A stretch of 20,218 bases of DNA, from assembly GCA_963808455.1 (NCBI GenBank), contig CAWEHT010000420.1, positions 1 to 20,218 on the forward strand. Direction: 5' to 3'. The translations under genes were made by a program, and so were the position numbers. A model generated the notes under the pieces. The model made no database searches. It was given only the letters and a program-made list of their open reading frames with translations, and was not told the origin of the DNA. Shown one piece after another: positions 8,271 to 16,318 of this stretch; the stretch's first letter is position 1, and each line of letters starts with the position of its first letter. The stretch comes from CAWEHT01 sp963808455 (GTDB lineage: Bacteria > Chloroflexota > Anaerolineae > CG2-30-64-16).

Positions 8271-10221
8271 GTGAAAGGCGGAGGGAGTGCAGCGCCTCGA
8301 CGGCGCCATACGCGGGGAACCTCTTTGGAGGCGTCACGTCGTTTGTTCGGGTGGTGGCGGGTGCAACCAGAGCCTGTGACTGAACCGAGCCGGTGGGCAA
8401 GCCTGCGGTCCTTCCCTGTTGTCGTGAGCCTTACAGGGCAGGCGTGCCTTGTGTATGTGGGGCTGATCGTAGCCGCTCTGGCCGCCTGGCAGATTTCCCT
8501 CGGGCGAATCCACCCCAGCGCGATCAAGGACTATGGCCTGGTTGCCACCCTGCCTTTCACATTCTATCTGGCCCTGGCACTACTTACGGTCAGCTACAGC
8601 GTTGCCGTAAGCCGCAAGAGCACACCAACCGTACTGCTGTTCCACATCGTGGCCTTCATTGTGATCATCCACGGCACGACGGCGATCGTGTACGACGCGC
8701 CGCGCTGATCCCTGGGTCTACAAGCACGCTGGGGTCGTCGGCTACATCAACACCCATCATAGCGTCGATCCCACGCTGGACATTTACCACAACTGGCCCG
8801 GCTTCTTTGCGCTCAATGCCTTCCTCATCAACCTGGCGGGGGTGCAAAGCCCGCTCAGCTACGCGGCCTGGGGACCGGTGTTCTTCAACCTCTTGTGGCT
8901 GCCGGCGCTGCTTTTCATCTTCCATACGGCGACCGAGGATCGGCGCCTGAGCTGGCTGGCCGTCTGGTTCTTTTATCTGGGCAACTGGATCGGCCAGGAC
9001 TATTTCTCCCCACAAGCCCTGGCCTATTTTCTGTACCTGGTGGTGCTGGCCATCTGCCTCGCCTGGTTCAGGGCGGCGCGCCCGGACCAAACGTCGCCGT
9101 CATCCGGTTTGCAAAGACGGTGGGCGGTGTTGAGAGACAGGCTGGCGGCGGGAGCTTCGCCGGGTGTGCCGATCGACGGCGCCGCAGCCCGTTGCAGCAA
9201 CTTGGCCTGGCGGTACTGTTTCTCGTAGTGTTTGGCGCCATGGTCGCCAGCCACCAATTGACGCCACCCATGGCGATAGTCAGCGTGACGGCGTTAGTGC
9301 TGTTCCGGCGCTGCCGTTCGAGCGCCCTGCCATTGCTGATGCTCGTGCTGATGATGACGTGGATCAGCTACCTGGCCGTGGTCTACATGCACAGCAACAT
9401 CGCCTGGTTTGCCAGCTCTTTCTACCAGCTGCTGGATAACCTCCACTCCGGCGTGGGGGCCTACGCGGCTTCGAGCCCCGGACGGAGCACCGTGGCCTGG
9501 ATGGCTCGTGGCCTGACCGCCGGCATGTGGCTGCTTGCACTGGCCGGCGGCTGGCGTCGCATCCGCTCGGGGCACTGGGACCTCTCTCTGGCGCTGCTGG
9601 CCGTGGCGCCGCTTGTGTTCGTGACGCAGGCATATGGCAACGAGATGCTGTTCCGGGTTTTCCTCTTCAGCTTGCCTTTTGCCGCTTTCCTCGCCGCAGG
9701 CCTGGTGTATCCCGATCCAAGCGCAGGCAGCAAGGTGCTGGCGCCGGTCATCACGGCGGCTCTCAGCATGCTACTGCTGGTCGGACTGCTGTTCGCGGAC
9801 GATGGGGACGAGCAGATGAACTACGTGACGCACTATGAAGTGGAGGGCGTCCAACAATTGTACCAAACGGCAGAGCCTGGAGCACTGATCCTGGCCTTGA
9901 ACGACAATGCCCCGTTGCTGCTCGAGGGTTACGAACGCTATACCCATGTCTGGTTGGTGTACCGACTGGACCTCAAGAGCCAGAACTATCGTCTCCCCGA
10001 AGTATCGACCATAGCGCAGCTAATGCGAGATCCGAAGTATCGCCACGCCTATCTGGTGATCACTCGCTCGCAAATACAGTTCGCCGGGCTGTTATGGGGG
10101 CTGAGCACTGACAAGCTGGAGCAGTTTCAGCGCAGCCTGGCCCAATCTCCGGACCTGACACTGATACCAAAACCGCGACGTGCAGGTCTATACGCTCGCA
10201 GATGCGGCGGGAGGAGGCTAG
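8271..10221 (+). CDS. Large polytopic membrane protein of unknown function, three frameshifts
   Basis: One integral membrane protein of about 650 residues, split into four reading-frame pieces. Piece 1 (to about 8700) has helices VYVGLIVAALAAW, FTFYLALALLTVSY and FHIVAFIVIIHG. Piece 2 (about 8701-9180) begins DPWVYKHAGVVGYI and contains YHNWPGFFALNAF and GQDYFSPQALAYF. Piece 3 (about 9180-10170) has helices from LGLAVLFLVVFGAM and ASHQLTPPMA onward, then a long non-membrane tail. Piece 4 restores the end as NRDVQVYTLADAAGGG and stops at 10219. The layout, many helices then a soluble C-terminal region, is reminiscent of GT-C-type lipid-linked sugar transferases. I see no diagnostic motif, so that is only a possibility. 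The start is uncertain: GTG 8271, TTG 8322 and GTG 8361 are candidates, and GGAGGGAG at 8280-8287 fits none well. Confidence 0.65.
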
Positions 10222-10605
10222 AATCCGATCCTCTTTGTGGCGCTGGCCTCTCATCGTGCTGGTTTCGGCCGTGGGCGTGACGCTCGCCCAGATCTGTAAC
10301 GCCGGATCTCCTTTGCGCCTGGTGGCGGCCATCTGGTTTGTACTATCGTGCCCGGGCCTGGCTTTCATCCCCTTATTGGATATTGGCGATTGGGCGGCGG
10401 ATATCGCGGCTCGACCTGCGCGCTCAGCCTGGCGTTCAACCTGGCCGTCGCGACGACCATGACGTATCTCCGGGATTGGTCCACTTTGGGTGGGCTGGGC
10501 GTCGTGATCGGGACGAGTTTCCTGGGCGCCGGCCTGCAGGTTGCGAGACTGTTGTCACTCCGGAAACGGCTCACCTCGAATTCGGGGCCGCGCCCGACGG
10601 AGTGA
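10202..10605 (+). CDS. Small membrane protein, frameshifted near 10415
   Basis: Roughly 134 residues after repair, with three to four hydrophobic segments: LIVLVSAVGVTLAQI and AAIWFVLSCPGLAFIPLL in the first frame, then LSLAFNLAVATTM and LGGLGVVIGTSFLGAG in the second. The frame drops back one base at about 10405-10425, and the exact change is ambiguous. The ATG at 10202 overlaps the end of the preceding membrane protein by 20 bases, and TTG 10235 is an alternative. The strong GGAGGAGG at 10210-10217 suits a start near 10225, where only ATC is available, so the start may also be damaged. A tight overlap with the upstream gene suggests a functional pair. I do not recognise the family. Confidence 0.55.
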
Positions 10606-10623
10606 AGAGGGATGGCGATCCGG

Positions 10624-10643
10624 CAGGCATGGCAGCGTGCCTG
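10624..10643. terminator. Possible bidirectional hairpin between convergent genes
   Basis: CAGGCA (10624-10629) and TGCCTG (10638-10643) form a perfect 6-bp stem in the 72-base gap between the small membrane protein and the flippase, which converge here. No T-tract is present on either strand, so the call rests on position and symmetry alone. Confidence 0.25.
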
Positions 10644-10677
10644 ATGCGCAAGGCGGGACCCTGCGGTGGGCGTGGGG

Positions 10678-12054
10678 TCAGCTGCTGGAGGTGCCCAAGG
10701 ACACGGCCGCGAGGGTGGGGTCGATGACCGTCCGATAGACGGGGGGCCACATGAACAGGACCTCGATGAAGTTCGCCACCAGCCAGCCGATGCACAGCGC
10801 GTTCAGGCCGAAGAAGTGTCCGGCAACCGCTGCGAACAGCAGCTCGACAATACCAGTTGCGGCCACGACGAGAGTCGCCTCCGCGATGCGTGCTCTTATC
10901 CGACAGAGGGCCACGTAGTGGTACTTGACCACCATGGGCCAAGCGGCCAGGCCCAGAAAGGCCACGTCGCGCGCCGCCTGGGCGGCGTACGTTTGGCCGA
11001 ACAACCTCAAGAGAAATGGCGCGCTGAGTGCCAGCAGGCCCCAGAGGCCGGTGCCGGCGAGCAAGGCCAATCCGGCGCTGGTCCGCAGCTTGCCTGCCAT
11101 GGCGGCCGGATTCGCACTGGCGACTGCGTAGAAGACCGTGCTTAGCGCCGTAGACGGCACAAAGGCGAAGCCGGCAATCATCCATGCGATGTAGAAACTA
11201 GCGTTCATCCGGGCAGATAGAACGATGGTCACCAGGACCGGCAAGGCGAGACTGGGGCCCTGGAGGGCCAGATTGAGGGCGTGATGTGCCATGGCCGATC
11301 GTCCCAAGCGGCGCAACAACCCGAGCTCGGGGCGGCAGGCCTGGAGGGTGACGCCGCCGCGGACCAGCAACCAGATCAGAGGCACGAACGAAAGAACGTT
11401 GCCGAGCAGCCAGACCGCGTAGATCTCCAGCCCGCTATTCTGGCTCACCGGGATCACCACGAGCGCGACCAGCTTGGCCACTGCGAAGACCGCGTTGCGC
11501 CACAGTTGCACGTCGGCCCTCAGCATGCCAACCACGGCCTGGTCAAGGACCAGAGTGGCGCCCGTAAGACAAACCCCCAGGGCAAAGATGGCCACTGCCC
11601 TCGGGCTGCTGGCGAGAGGTTGGAAGCCAGGCGAGATACGCGGCGCGAGGGTGGCGAATAGGACCCCTACCACACCTGCGGTGAGCCCCGTCGTCAGCAG
11701 AGACGCGCTGAGCAACTCCATGGCTTTCTCAGGCTTCTGCGCCAGTTCTCCAATTAGCAGGGTCCCCAAGCCAAGCATGCTCGCGGTCCCGAGCAGCATC
11801 ATTGCGGAGATGGATGCTGCCCCAAGACCGACGCTCTCAACAGGAAACCGCCTAGCTGCCACCCACCAGAAGACAAAGCCTAGCCCCGATGTCAATGCAG
11901 TGGCGAGCGCAAGCGAGCCCGCATTGTTGGCTATGACCAGCTTTTCCTGGTTTGCCGCAATCCATCGCAGAAGCCGTCTTCTCAAGCAGCCTATACCTCG
12001 ACTCCGGCGCAAGGGCCGCGCCCAACCATCATGCGACTCACAAGGCGTGGCCAT
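10678..12054 (-). CDS. Polysaccharide flippase, Wzx-like (MOP/MATE superfamily)
   Basis: Integral membrane exporter of 458 residues with about twelve to fourteen hydrophobic helices, typical in length for the polysaccharide-transporter branch of the MOP superfamily. It would flip a lipid-linked glycan across the cytoplasmic membrane. The first helix region (NNAGSLALATALTSGLGFVFWWVAARRF) followed by GLGAASISAMMLLG, with a repeated Gly/Ala-rich helix pattern, matches this family. The basic N-terminal leader (RPLRRSRG...RRRLLRW) fits the cytoplasmic side. I prefer the ATG at 12054. The TTG at 12075 would lie at the transcription start if the TAGAAT at 12085-12080 (preceded by TG, an extended -10) is used. 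It lies downstream of the beta-helix gene on the same strand with a gap under 90 bases. The gene is intact. Confidence 0.85.
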   Translation of the reverse strand: MATPCESHDGWARPLRRSRGIGCLRRRLLRWIAANQEKLVIANNAGSLALATALTSGLGFVFWWVAARRFPVESVGLGAASISAMMLLGTASMLGLGTLLIGELAQKPEKAMELLSASLLTTGLTAGVVGVLFATLAPRISPGFQPLASSPRAVAIFALGVCLTGATLVLDQAVVGMLRADVQLWRNAVFAVAKLVALVVIPVSQNSGLEIYAVWLLGNVLSFVPLIWLLVRGGVTLQACRPELGLLRRLGRSAMAHHALNLALQGPSLALPVLVTIVLSARMNASFYIAWMIAGFAFVPSTALSTVFYAVASANPAAMAGKLRTSAGLALLAGTGLWGLLALSAPFLLRLFGQTYAAQAARDVAFLGLAAWPMVVKYHYVALCRIRARIAEATLVVAATGIVELLFAAVAGHFFGLNALCIGWLVANFIEVLFMWPPVYRTVIDPTLAAVSLGTSSS

Positions 12055-12141
12055 CAAAATCTCACGTGTTGGCAATCCGATTCTAGCACAAGCTCACCCG
12101 GAAGGCAGCATCTCGATCACCGGCGCCGGAAGATCAGAAAG

Positions 12142-14418
12142 CTAATTGGCCCCGCCGACGACCAGCGGGAGCACGATCCGGTGCGACCCAGATGAGGCAC
12201 TGTTCACCGAGAAGAGCCCATCGGTCATCTTGGCCGGAGTGCCACTGGCGTTCGGGCTAAGGGTGCTGTTCGCCAGGTGCAAGACGGTGGTCGCGCCCGG
12301 CGCGCCCAACACCTTGAAGCGCACACCTGCCAGCGTGCCCGAGTTGCTACCGATGCCGTCCTGCCCCGACAGGGCAATGTGGAGCTCACCGGGCTTGGGT
12401 GTGTCGGCGGCCACTTTCCAGCTTTGGTCCAGGCTGCCCGCCGTGGCCCCATAGGGCTGCAGGACAGAGCTGTCGTAGTCAAGCACGATGTCGGCCGATA
12501 GCAGGCCCTTGACGGCCGTCGCGTTGATGGGCACGCTTACGCTGGCCTGAGGCGATCCCTGCACCGACGGCACACCCAAGGCCAGGCCATGGTACTCGTA
12601 GGCGCCTTCATCGGGAAGCGGGCCGTAAGGCACGGGAACACCGTCAAAATCCGAGTTCAGCCCGACGTTCAACCCAGCATCGATCGCGGGGCTGCCGGCC
12701 TGCAAGTCAAGGTCGTCGGCTCCGGGATTGACGAACATGGGGTTCGCAATCGCTTCGCCGGATCCCAGGGCATAGCCCACCTGTGCCGACGAACTGAGAA
12801 AGTAGTAGAGATTGTTCTGGTGGGTGAAACTGCCGTAGTCGGAAACCCCCTGGATGTCCCTGATGTAGAAGATGTTGTTGTACGCCATGAAGGTACCCGG
12901 CGTTGGTGCGGCGCCAAAGGCGAAAACCACCCACTTCGTTTCCGTGTACTGGCCTGTGTCCACGATGTCGTTGTTCTCAAGGCGGAAGTTGCTGATCGGC
13001 GCGTAGAACTGGTCGGCCTTCGCAAGGTGCATGCTGGCAAAGCTGCCGTTGTTGTTGATCGATACGTTGTAAGCGACCACTGTGTTGTTTATCGCGCCGC
13101 CGCCCAGTTCTATGAAGTCATCGTCGTCTTCGGCCCAGTTGTGGTGAACGTAGCTGTTGCTGATGGTGCCGTACCACTCGATCGCGCCACCGTCTGTGCC
13201 GTACTCAGCGCTGGGCGCCTCGCAACGCACGAACCGATTGTAGGAGACCTCGTTATTTGAGTTGTCGATTTCCAGGCCGATGGCGCCGTAGTCGCCGGTG
13301 TCGTTCGGGTTGTTTTCCACCATCTTCAAATCGTGGGCGTAGTTTTGCGTGACGAGGTTGTATTGCCCGTACAGACCGTAGCCGATGCCGACCTGCGTCG
13401 CCTCGGTATTGCGCACGATATCGTGGTTGCCACCGACGTAGACGCCGAAGCGATCAGAATCCTGAAAAGCCAGCCCGTCGATCACGATCCAGTCGGCGTC
13501 TATCTCAACGGACACACCCCACGATGGGCTGAGGTTCCTGAACAGCGGCTTAGCCCCCGTGCCGTAGCTGCGGAACGTGATGGGATTGCCTGACACGCCC
13601 GAGTAGGTCACTACCAGCCCACCCGGCCAATCACTCCCGGTCCAGGTAGACCCGGTGTCGAAGTTGACCGTGTCACCGGGCAGGAAGTGGTGGTTGTTCA
13701 CCGGTGTCAAGGACCGCCAAGGCTTGCTGGCGGAGGTGCCGGAGTTGCTGTCCGAGCCGGTGATGCTGTCCACGTAGTAATTGTTGCCCGCGCTGGAGGT
13801 AGGCGTGGCCGTGGCTGTGGGCGTCCTGGTGGCGGTTGGCGCCGTCGTAGGCGTGGCTGTGGCTGTGGGCGTCCTGGTGGCGGTTGGCGCCGTCGTCGGT
13901 GTGGAGGTCGCAGTGGGCGGCAGTGTGGGGCTCGGCGTCGCCGTGGGCAGCGGTGTACTCGTTGCCGTCGGGAGCGGCGTGAGGGTCGGCGGGACGGTGG
14001 TAGGGCCAGGCGTTCCAGTCGGTGTCGTGGTGGGAGCCGACGTCAGGGTAGCGGTCGGGCTCGAGGTCGGCACGCGAGTCGGCGTAGCCGTACGAGTCGG
14101 TGTAGCCGTACGAGTCGGTGTAGCCGTGCGATCCGGGGTCGGGGTGGCCCTGCGGGCCGGAGAAACGTCCGGCGATGTCGGTGTCGGCGTGCGTGTTGGG
14201 GTGAACGCCGGGGTCGGAGAGACCGGCGTGGCCCGCAAGCTTGGGGTTGCCGACGCCGCCAGGACCTGACGCTGAGCTTCGGGGCCCATCGCTGATGCCT
14301 GGGCAAAGGCCAGAGCCGGGATGATCCCGCCTATGAGGGCCACAAGGAGAGCGGACGCCACAACACGCTGAAGCCGCCCCGATCGGTCTGAGTGCAGATC
14401 AGCAGGATGCAATGCCAT
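12142..14418 (-). CDS. Secreted parallel beta-helix protein with Thr/Pro linker and C-terminal cohesin-like domain
   Basis: Exported 758-residue modular protein. Residues 1-41 form a signal peptide: basic RSGRLQR, hydrophobic core, AFAQA cleavage region. Residues about 58-208 are a Thr/Pro/Ala linker with internal repeats. Residues about 210-610 are a right-handed parallel beta-helix, opening with NYYVDSITGSDSNSG and KPWRSLTPV, with many Asn/Gly turns (NNEVSYNRFV, NSYVHHNWAED, NTVVAYNVSI); such folds usually bind or cleave polysaccharides. Residues about 615-740 resemble a cohesin: VSVPINATAVKGLLSADIVLDYDSS..., GELHIALSGQDG and GTLAGVRFKVLG. The protein ends HRIVLPLVVGGAN. The ATG at 14418 follows GGGGAGGG (positions 14437-14430) by 11 bases. 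I see no certain catalytic residues, so a lyase or a purely binding role are both open. No dockerin is seen in the window. Confidence 0.85.
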   Translation of the reverse strand: MALHPADLHSDRSGRLQRVVASALLVALIGGIIPALAFAQASAMGPEAQRQVLAASATPSLRATPVSPTPAFTPTRTPTPTSPDVSPARRATPTPDRTATPTRTATPTRTATPTRVPTSSPTATLTSAPTTTPTGTPGPTTVPPTLTPLPTATSTPLPTATPSPTLPPTATSTPTTAPTATRTPTATATPTTAPTATRTPTATATPTSSAGNNYYVDSITGSDSNSGTSASKPWRSLTPVNNHHFLPGDTVNFDTGSTWTGSDWPGGLVVTYSGVSGNPITFRSYGTGAKPLFRNLSPSWGVSVEIDADWIVIDGLAFQDSDRFGVYVGGNHDIVRNTEATQVGIGYGLYGQYNLVTQNYAHDLKMVENNPNDTGDYGAIGLEIDNSNNEVSYNRFVRCEAPSAEYGTDGGAIEWYGTISNSYVHHNWAEDDDDFIELGGGAINNTVVAYNVSINNNGSFASMHLAKADQFYAPISNFRLENNDIVDTGQYTETKWVVFAFGAAPTPGTFMAYNNIFYIRDIQGVSDYGSFTHQNNLYYFLSSSAQVGYALGSGEAIANPMFVNPGADDLDLQAGSPAIDAGLNVGLNSDFDGVPVPYGPLPDEGAYEYHGLALGVPSVQGSPQASVSVPINATAVKGLLSADIVLDYDSSVLQPYGATAGSLDQSWKVAADTPKPGELHIALSGQDGIGSNSGTLAGVRFKVLGAPGATTVLHLANSTLSPNASGTPAKMTDGLFSVNSASSGSHRIVLPLVVGGAN
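13801..13896 (-). repeat. 48-bp tandem duplication in the Thr/Pro linker
   Basis: Two head-to-tail 48-bp copies (13801-13848 and 13849-13896) differ at one synonymous position (13810 versus 13858). They encode the same 16-residue block, TAPTATRTPTATATPT in register, twice. Near identity at the DNA level, including synonymous sites, points to a recent duplication rather than convergent codon use. Confidence 0.9.
14076..14129 (-). repeat. Three 18-bp tandem repeats in the Thr/Pro linker
   Basis: Three consecutive 18-bp units (14076-14093, 14094-14111, 14112-14129) differ from each other at one or two bases and encode a six-residue Thr/Pro/Arg repeat near the N-terminal end of the linker. This is a second, independent expansion in the same linker. 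Confidence 0.88.
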
Positions 14419-14624
14419 CGGGTAAAGTCCCTCCCCTTACGTTTTCGTTACGTGCCCTTCATATTTTTACGCGACGCTTATGCGATACATACATTTAAGG
14501 CGCTTCCCAGAAAAGCACTATGGGCATTTGGTACCACAGCCTGTGCAAGGATGCGTCCCACGAGCGCCCAGCTGGCCAGGTCAGGCCCTGAATAGCTAGC
14601 CGAAGGCGCCAGAATGGCCCATGG

Positions 14625-14674
14625 CGGCAACGCATCCAGAGCCATAGTATATATGTAGCTTATTAGCGTTGCCG
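14625..14674. repeat. 9-bp inverted repeat flanking an AT-rich core
   Basis: CGGCAACGC (14625-14633) and GCGTTGCCG (14666-14674) are perfect inverted copies separated by 32 bases that include TATATATG. The spacing is wide for a simple hairpin but suits two operator half-sites flanking a promoter or a looped structure. Confidence 0.45.
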
Positions 14675-14849
14675 TTGCCAATAAATGCCAATGATGTACA
14701 GAGGACGCGCTCCGGCGGAACCTGATGGCCTGGCCGCAACATGTGCCTTCCGAGCAAGGCGAAGCGAACATAAGTGGCCGCGGACCGCGCCGGTGGCCTG
14801 CGGGCGCGCTCTGCCCCGGTCCGAAACACAGCCGGACCTAAGGAGCGCC

Positions 14850-14878
14850 TTGACAAACGCGGTGAGCAGGCTCATGAT
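14850..14878 (+). promoter_or_regulatory. Candidate promoter of the CPBP protease gene
   Basis: A perfect TTGACA (14850-14855) and CATGAT (14873-14878, four of six) are 17 bases apart. The transcript would start near 14885, leaving an untranslated leader of about 160 bases before the ATG at 15046, rather long, so a closer promoter may have been missed. Confidence 0.45.
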
Positions 14879-15045
14879 GCGTGCGGGGTTGTCTGGAGGG
14901 GCGCTCGTTTGCCGGAGGAAATGGAAGCGGACGCGGCCGAATGCCCCACCCGCCAGAGCTGGTCAGCCCGCTGCGCCGGGCCCAGTCGATGGCATCGTCT
15001 TTGTCTGTGAGCCCCATCGGAGCAGGATCAAGAGGTAGTGCGTAG

Positions 15046-15906
15046 ATGGCAGAAGTTCAGGAGGCTGTGAGGGCCGGCGATCCGCAGGTAACCGGGACGG
15101 CGAGCGACACGGGTGTAGCTGGCCCGGCTGTGGTAGTCGGCGGACGGGCTTATCCCCTGGCGGTTGTGGTAGCATGGCTGTATCTGGCAGCGATCATGAT
15201 CGCCGAACTAGTATCAGCGTCCGCCAGCCCGGCGTTGGGCATGGTCATCCACAGCATCCTGTTGCTGGCGCTGCTGGTGCACGCCACCTTCACCTGGGAG
15301 CGTCCGATACATTATTTGCTGTTGGCGCTGACGCTCGCACCATTGATCCGGATAGTCAGCATGGGCCTTCCACTGGCGAATTTGCCGCGTCTCGACTGGT
15401 ACGTGCTGACCAGCCTGCCACTGTTCGCCGGGGTCTGGTCCGTGACGAGATCTCTCGGCCTCTCCTGGGAGGATATCAGCATCCGGCCGGGCAGACTGGC
15501 GAGCCAGGCGGCTGTGGCGACCTCGGGCTTTGTCTTCGGATACATAGAGTATCGCATCCTCAGACCAGCGCCGCTGGCCGACGCCGAACTTCTTCAGTTC
15601 GTCCTCGCAGAGATGGTTTTGTTGTTTTGCACAGGGTTGCTCGAGGAGGTCCTGTTCCGGGGGCTGTTGCAAAGAACGGCCATGATCGTCCTGGGCCGGG
15701 CCGGTGTGCTCTATGTCGCTCTGCTTTTCGCGATCATGCACCTTGGATACGGTTCCTGGCAGGACGAACTACTGGTGCTCGCCGCGGGGCTCTTCTTTGG
15801 ATGGGTCGTGGCCAGAACCAGGAGCCTCTCGGGCGTCACCTGCGCTCACGGACTGACAAATATCATCCTGTATCTCGTGCTGCCACTGGCGACGAAAGCG
15901 GGTTAG
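15046..15906 (+). CDS. CPBP-family intramembrane metalloprotease
   Basis: Membrane protease of the CPBP/Rce1 (ABI) superfamily, 286 residues with about eight hydrophobic helices. The three active-site motifs are in order: LLEEVLFRGLLQR (the EExxxR glutamates and Arg), FAIMH (FxxxH), and CAHGLTNII (HxxxN). They lie in consecutive C-terminal helices, as required for zinc binding within the membrane. Bacterial members process peptides or regulate envelope functions, and no client is identifiable here. AGAGG at 15031-15035 lies 10 bases before the ATG. The gene stands alone on the plus strand between two minus-strand units and converges with the small membrane protein at 16047. It is intact. Confidence 0.9.
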   Translation: MAEVQEAVRAGDPQVTGTASDTGVAGPAVVVGGRAYPLAVVVAWLYLAAIMIAELVSASASPALGMVIHSILLLALLVHATFTWERPIHYLLLALTLAPLIRIVSMGLPLANLPRLDWYVLTSLPLFAGVWSVTRSLGLSWEDISIRPGRLASQAAVATSGFVFGYIEYRILRPAPLADAELLQFVLAEMVLLFCTGLLEEVLFRGLLQRTAMIVLGRAGVLYVALLFAIMHLGYGSWQDELLVLAAGLFFGWVVARTRSLSGVTCAHGLTNIILYLVLPLATKAG

Positions 15907-16046
15907 CAGGGGCGAGGGGGGAAATCAGACGGTTCTGGGGGGCTCAGCTGATATGGCAGAGCGAGGGGTGCAGCCGCAAGGGCCACGCACCCCTGGCCGG
16001 TGCCAAGAGACGGGGCAGCAGTGGGGTTAGCTCCCGTCGGCCATAG

Positions 16047-16283
16047 TTAGAGCAGCCTGGAGAGAACTACACAGGCAAAGACCATGAGCAGGGGAACGAT
16101 TGCGGCACGCAACGTCCGAGCCAGGGCTTCGCCACGTCCACCGGGGATGCTGACAAGAATCTCCTTTTGAGCCGAGACGACCAGCAACAGAATCAGAGTT
16201 GCGACCGCGACCAGGCTCAACACTCCGACAAGAGCGAGATTGCTGACGGCAGCAGCGGTAGCGGTTGTGACCGTAGATATCAT
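16047..16283 (-). CDS. Small two-helix membrane protein (78 residues)
   Basis: Short protein with two predicted membrane helices: residues about 13-38 (SNLALVGVLSLVAVATLILL) and about 60-77 (AAIVPLLMVFACVVLSRLL). They are joined by a polar loop, QKEILVSIPGGRGEALARTLR. A strong ribosome binding site GAAGGAGA (16297-16290) lies 6 bases before the ATG at 16283, and a promoter lies just upstream, which together argue this is a real gene. It is downstream of the epimerase on the same strand. An overlapping longer frame in another phase (16308-16027) lacks such a site. I do not recognise the family. Its position suggests a membrane partner or assembly factor for the envelope machinery around it, but that is inference. 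Confidence 0.75.
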   Translation of the reverse strand: MISTVTTATAAAVSNLALVGVLSLVAVATLILLLVVSAQKEILVSIPGGRGEALARTLRAAIVPLLMVFACVVLSRLL

Positions 16284-16289
16284 AGCTTG

Positions 16290-16297
16290 TCTCCTTC
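16290..16297 (-). promoter_or_regulatory. Ribosome binding site of the small membrane protein
   Basis: GAAGGAGA read on the minus strand sits 6 bases upstream of the ATG at 16283. It decides in favour of this 78-residue frame over the overlapping frame on the same strand. Confidence 0.75.
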
Positions 16298-16318
16298 TGG
16301 CACGACAACCTCAGTCTT

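Larger units (their letters stand above)
14419..15045. other. Long gene-free divergent intergenic region
   Basis: About 627 bases separate the divergent beta-helix and CPBP genes. Open frames here have atypical composition and no ribosome binding sites. Visible elements are the beta-helix ribosome binding site (14430-14437), an AT-rich stretch at about 14461-14495, a 9-bp inverted repeat around a TATATA-containing core (14625-14674), a GC hairpin with arms CGGACC and GGTCCG near 14780-14822, and a promoter at 14850-14878. No tRNA, riboswitch or CRISPR signature is recognisable. Confidence 0.5.

Noticed and set aside
13781..14269. Long Val/Gly-rich plus-strand open frame
   Set aside because: It is the antisense of the Thr/Pro-repeat linker; the repeats force an open frame, and no start signal is present.
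14685..15038. 117-codon plus-strand open frame in the long intergenic region
   Set aside because: No ribosome binding site, no hydrophobic or domain pattern, and Arg/Pro-rich composition as expected by chance.
15994..16043. Hairpin between CPBP and the small membrane protein
   Set aside because: TGGCC/GGCCA and GACGGG/CCCGTC can pair, but a 10-base asymmetric internal loop and no U-tract make a terminator call unsafe.
16027..16308. 93-codon minus-strand frame overlapping the small membrane protein
   Set aside because: It is in a different phase, lacks a ribosome binding site, and has no helices or motifs; the 78-residue frame is better supported.
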